From Candidatus Cloacimonadota bacterium (lineage in GTDB: Bacteria; Cloacimonadota; Cloacimonadia; Cloacimonadales; TCS61): a stretch of DNA of 9,834 nucleotides. Of this stretch, positions 7,291-9,834 are shown piece after piece. The first letter of the stretch is position 1; each line of letters starts with the position of its first letter. Both the position numbers and the translations under genes were made by a program. The stretch is taken from assembly GCA_014382915.1 (NCBI GenBank), contig JACNIV010000341.1, forward strand, positions 1 to 9,834. The letters run 5' to 3'. The notes beneath the pieces were generated by a model. It did no database searches, had not been told where the DNA came from, and saw only the letters and a program-made list of their open reading frames with translations.

Positions 7291-8007
7291 ATGCTTTGGA
7301 AATTGCTTTTAGCTCATGTTATAACTGATTTTGTTCTGCAATCGAAAAAAATGGTGGAGAATAAGGCAACTATAATAACTAATCTGAAGCATTGTGTTGT
7401 CTTGTTTGTTTTCTCTACAATATTTCTTATCAATGTTCTAGACATTCAAATAATCCTTATGCTTCTTATTATATCTGTAACTCACGGTATTATCGATTTC
7501 TTAAAAGTAAAACTGGAAAAGAATAATCAGAATTCCAAATGGATGTATTTTTCAATAGACCAATTGCTTCATCTTCTTATCATTATGCTTGCAATATTTA
7601 TCTTTAAAAACAATATCTGGATCACATATCAGGTAAAAATATTCTCAATTATCCATGCTGTAAAATGGTTTAAGATAGCTACCTTCTTTTTTATAATAAC
7701 ATTTGGCGGTAGTTATTTCGTATCACTTATCTGTAAAAGTTTTACAGAAGAATTCGGGGAAATGGCTAAGAATGTAAGTAACAGCCTGGTAAACGCTGGA
7801 AAATACATCGGTATTCTGGAAAGAATCATAATTTCTGCATCCATAATTGCCGGTCGTTATGAACTTATCGGTTTCCTTATTGCTGCAAAATCCATTATCC
7901 GGCATCATGAAACTGGTAATAAGGCTTTTACCGAATATTTCCTCGTTGGTACTTTCACCAGCTTTATCTGGGCAGCAGGATTTACGTATTTATATTTAGC
8001 TTTTTGA
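7291..8007 (+). CDS. DUF3307 family integral membrane protein
   Basis: The 238-aa product is very hydrophobic, with probable membrane segments near 34-50, 53-70, 91-107, 127-148 and 215-236, and shorter hydrophobic stretches at 1-16 and 178-200. Its N-terminus LLLAHVITDFVLQSKK (5-20) and the THGIIDFLK segment (64-72) are typical of DUF3307, whose function is unknown. Histidines and aspartates recur in or beside membrane helices (His9/Asp13, His34, His65/Asp69, Asp90/His94), a layout like membrane-bound metal-dependent hydrolases; that comparison is inference. The C-terminal half has GKYIGILERIIISAS (170-184) and a cytosol-like RHHETGN (204-210). DUF3307 genes are, to my recollection, often adjacent to SatD genes, as here. 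The methyltransferase starts 22 nt downstream, so the two are likely co-transcribed. Confidence 0.82.
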   Translation: MLWKLLLAHVITDFVLQSKKMVENKATIITNLKHCVVLFVFSTIFLINVLDIQIILMLLIISVTHGIIDFLKVKLEKNNQNSKWMYFSIDQLLHLLIIMLAIFIFKNNIWITYQVKIFSIIHAVKWFKIATFFFIITFGGSYFVSLICKSFTEEFGEMAKNVSNSLVNAGKYIGILERIIISASIIAGRYELIGFLIAAKSIIRHHETGNKAFTEYFLVGTFTSFIWAAGFTYLYLAF

Positions 8008-8029
8008 AAATAATAAATAGGAAACTATT

Positions 8030-8770
8030 ATGACTTTCAACTTCAATGCACCATACAACCGGGAAAACTGGATCACCTTTTTCAGACAACAATTTCTCCC
8101 ACAAGATTTTTCTCACATTACAGAGAAAGTAACTTGTGAATTCAAATCAAATTGCATCAATGAAGACGTTCTCTATCTGGGCGAATCACAATCTTTGAAA
8201 TTAAAAGTTTATGAAATGCAGCACGATTCGGAGAATGATCCCAGAATCGGACTTTCACGAGATGCTTTTAAATTCATCGAACATCAAAAAGTTAAGAATG
8301 CTCTCATCCTGTTTATTTCCGAAAATTCAGAAAATTACCGGCTCTCACTTATAACTCGTGAATTGAAATTGGAAGGAAAGAAAGTAACAAAAGAATTTAC
8401 CAATCCTAAACGCTATTCTTATTTTATGGGACCGGACGTAAAGAAACATACGATCGAAGAATTTCTGGTGAAGAAAGGTAGAATAAAAGATGAAGAAGAC
8501 CTGAAATCAAGATTCTCAGTAGAAATCGTTAATAAAGAATTCTATAATAATATCGCTGAACTTTTCACAGAACTTGTGGGTGGCGTGAGAAAGATCGGAA
8601 GACAAACAAAAGAATTTAAACAGCGTCTTAAACTTCCCGATACAACTAATCACACTTTAATGCAGGAATTTGCTGTCAGACTTATCGGCAGAATTGTATT
8701 CTGTTGGTTTTTAAAGAAGAAAAAATCTGAAAACGGAATCTCGCTGTTTCCGAAGAAGTTCTATCGGTAA
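8030..8770 (+). CDS. Eco57I-like DNA methyltransferase, N-terminal fragment (frameshifted)
   Basis: This 246-aa reading frame is the N-terminal part of a large type IIG/Eco57I-like adenine methyltransferase. Its last five residues (KKFYR) are frameshift product. Recognisable stretches: YEMQHDSENDPRIGLSRDAF (61-80), ALILFISENSENYRLSLI (91-108), RYSYFMGPD (128-136) and QEFAVRLIGRIVFCWFLKKKKS (212-233), the last being the helical region before the methylase core. In this family the N-terminus can hold a PD-(D/E)xK nuclease. Here Asp46 and Glu62-x-Gln64 are the only candidate residues and the expected lysine is absent, so nuclease activity is doubtful. The start has a weak site (TAGGAAA, 8018-8024). 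The family normally continues through an 'IPEE' type junction; here the frame shifts exactly there, and the expected continuation is found in another frame. Confidence 0.8.
   Translation: MTFNFNAPYNRENWITFFRQQFLPQDFSHITEKVTCEFKSNCINEDVLYLGESQSLKLKVYEMQHDSENDPRIGLSRDAFKFIEHQKVKNALILFISENSENYRLSLITRELKLEGKKVTKEFTNPKRYSYFMGPDVKKHTIEEFLVKKGRIKDEEDLKSRFSVEIVNKEFYNNIAELFTELVGGVRKIGRQTKEFKQRLKLPDTTNHTLMQEFAVRLIGRIVFCWFLKKKKSENGISLFPKKFYR
8749..8752 (+). other. Frameshift site in the methyltransferase gene
   Basis: Upstream frame reads CTG TTT CCG AAG AAG and stops at 8768. Adding one base (for example CTG TTT CCC GAA GAA GTT CTA) restores the frame and the expected proline-Glu-Glu junction. This is a one-base deletion in a short C tract. 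No long homopolymer or slippery heptamer lies in the usable overlap (8731-8767). Confidence 0.75.
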
Positions 8771-8880
8771 AGGCAATTAAAGACAATTATTATCATACAA
8801 TTTTGGAACCGCTTTTCTTTGAAGTGATGAATACTCCGATAAATGAAAGAAAAGAAAGATATAAAACATCTGAAGTTCTG

Positions 8881-8904
8881 TGTCATCCTGAGCTTGTCGA
8901 AGGA
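8881..8904 (+). repeat. In-frame copy of a CCTGAGCTTGTCGAAGG-type dispersed repeat
   Basis: The bases CATCCTGAGCTTGTCGAAGG (8884-8903) match a repeat seen between genes in many bacterial genomes, read here in frame as CHPELVEG. The sequence falls in a variable stretch between SEVL and the conserved SWSSIPFLNGGLF, so it probably entered a surface loop without harming the frame. Boundaries are estimated; the insert may extend a few codons either way. Confidence 0.6.
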
Positions 8905-9310
8905 GAAAGAGCTGAAGATGATAAGAGTCTAATCAGCTGGTCTTCCATTCCTTTCCTCAACGGTGGTCTATTCGATCCCAATTTACATCAGGATTATTAT
9001 AAAACAGACGACTTTCAAGGGAAATCTATTTATCAAAATACATTGGTTATTCCCGACGATTGGTTCGTAAAATTCTTCTCCATTCTGGAATTGTACAATT
9101 TCACGATAGATGAAAACACTTCCATCGATATCGAACTTTCTGTTGATCCGGAAATGCTCGGTAGAATCTTTGAAAACCTGCTGGCAGAAATAAACCCTGA
9201 GACACAGCAAACTGCCAGGAAAGCAACAGGTAGCTATTATACTCCCAGACCTATCGTGGAATATATGGTCGATGAATCGCTGATCCAATACTTATTAACA
9301 AAATTAGACA

Positions 9311-9346
9311 GTCCCCCTTTGGAAGGGGGAATAAAAGGGGGTTCTT
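9311..9346 (+). repeat. In-frame CCCCCTTTGGAAGGGGG palindromic repeat
   Basis: TCCCCCTT (9312-9319) and AAGGGGGA (9323-9330) form a perfect 8-bp stem around TGG, followed by ATAAAAGGGGGTTCTTC. This pattern is familiar from intergenic repeats of many bacteria. It is translated as SPPLEGGIKGGSS, low-complexity residues lying between YLLTKLD and SLEQKIRNLLDY, upstream of the SAM-binding motif. The frame stays open across it. Confidence 0.6.
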
Positions 9347-9834
9347 CTCTCGAACAAAAAATCCGCAATCTCCTCGATTATACCATCGAAGAAAACGAAC
9401 TTACCAAAGATGAAAGCCTGAAAGTTATAGATGCGCTCGATAAAATAAAAATCCTCGATCCTGCCTGCGGTTCCGGTGCTTTCCCGATGGGAATTTTACA
9501 GAAGATGCTTCTCATTCGCCAGAAAGTCGATCCCGAATCTATCGAATGGGTGATGAAACAATTAGAAATGATCCCAGATCAATTGGTGCGTAAAACTTTT
9601 GAAGACAAACTTATGGATGAGAACTGGGATTATAAATACAAAATGTCCGCCATTCTGCATTCCATTTACGGAGTAGATATTCAAACAATTGCTGTCGAAC
9701 TTTCCAAGCTCCGCTTCTTCCTGACCCTGATGGTAGATGAAACTGTAAATGATGATAAACCAAATCGTGGTATTAATGAACTGCCTAACCTTTCATTTAA
9801 ATTTGTGGCTGCCAATACTCTTATCGGTTTACCC

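Larger units (their letters stand above)
8731..9834 (+). pseudogene. Eco57I-like DNA methyltransferase, catalytic part in the shifted frame (continues past window)
   Basis: The frame is open from 8731 to the window edge, and homologous-looking sequence starts at 8752 (EEVLSVKAIKDN). It contains HTILEPLFFEVMN, SSIPFLNGGLFDP, PEMLGRIFENLLAEINPE, GSYYTPRPIVEYM (9229-9267) and the S-adenosylmethionine motif LDPACGSGAFPMGIL (9454-9498), then YGVDIQTIAVELSKLRFF (9667-9720). These are hallmark segments of Eco57I-type N6-adenine methyltransferases. The catalytic NPPY and any target-recognition domain lie beyond the right edge. Joined to 8030-8751 with one base restored, at least 602 residues are present of a family usually about 1000 or longer. 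Two stretches look like inserted repeats (8881-8904 and 9311-9346). The frame break may be a real mutation or an assembly error; the long intact frame after it suggests a recent event. Confidence 0.82.

Noticed and set aside
6517..8007. Toxin-antitoxin pair (SatD plus membrane protein)
   Set aside because: Both proteins are larger than usual toxin-antitoxin partners and their motifs match SatD and DUF3307; the 120-nt gap also argues against tight coupling.
8720..8730. Programmed -1 frameshift at the A6 run (8720-8725)
   Set aside because: A slip there enters a frame that stops at once at TGA 8728-8730, so it cannot give the joined protein. No other slippery site is seen in 8731-8767.
8983..9288. 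A 101-aa minus-strand frame
   Set aside because: It is antisense to clear methyltransferase segments such as SSIPFLNGGLF and GSYYTPRPIV.

Overview
The window comes from a Gram-negative-type (diderm), AT-rich bacterium. A lipid A gene (lpxB) and a DUF374 acyltransferase imply an outer membrane. The codon style, the FCB-like flavour of the proteins and the GTCATTCC/GGAATGAC and CHPELVEG-type dispersed repeats would fit an uncultured lineage such as Cloacimonadota or a relative. That placement is an impression, not a demonstrated result. All genes are on the + strand.

Layout. Positions 2-70 are the tail of an unidentified upstream gene. lpxB (72-1208) follows 1 nt later and overlaps a DUF374/LpxJ-like acyltransferase (1201-1803) by 8 nt, so this is a lipid A operon end. 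A 200-nt gap (1804-2003) is filled by a composite palindromic repeat with 9-bp inverted ends. Next is a class I/II PLP aminotransferase (2004-3212).

From 3233 the content changes to what looks like a genome-defence or DNA-modification cluster: (i) a 1091-aa fusion of a phospholipase-D-like domain with an SNF2-type helicase (3233-6508); (ii) a SatD-family protein (6517-7170) with a nucleotide-cyclase-like residue pattern and a C-terminal HTH-like segment; (iii) a polytopic DUF3307 membrane protein (7291-8007); (iv) an Eco57I/type IIG-like adenine-specific DNA methyltransferase from 8030, running out of the window. The SatD/DUF3307 pair sits between helicase and methyltransferase. A 120-nt spacer with repeated GGGTTGTGTTTT motifs separates SatD from DUF3307.

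The methyltransferase is broken in this sequence by a one-base deletion near 8749-8751. Its coding sequence also carries two in-frame stretches that look like dispersed intergenic repeats (8881-8904 and 9311-9346).

How the genes may work together (inference): the methyltransferase would mark self DNA, and the PLD-helicase would translocate on or cleave unmarked DNA, as in DISARM- or type I/IIG-like systems. SatD and DUF3307 would form a regulatory or signalling/membrane module inside the same cluster. No named system is matched with certainty, and the 3' part of the cluster is not visible.
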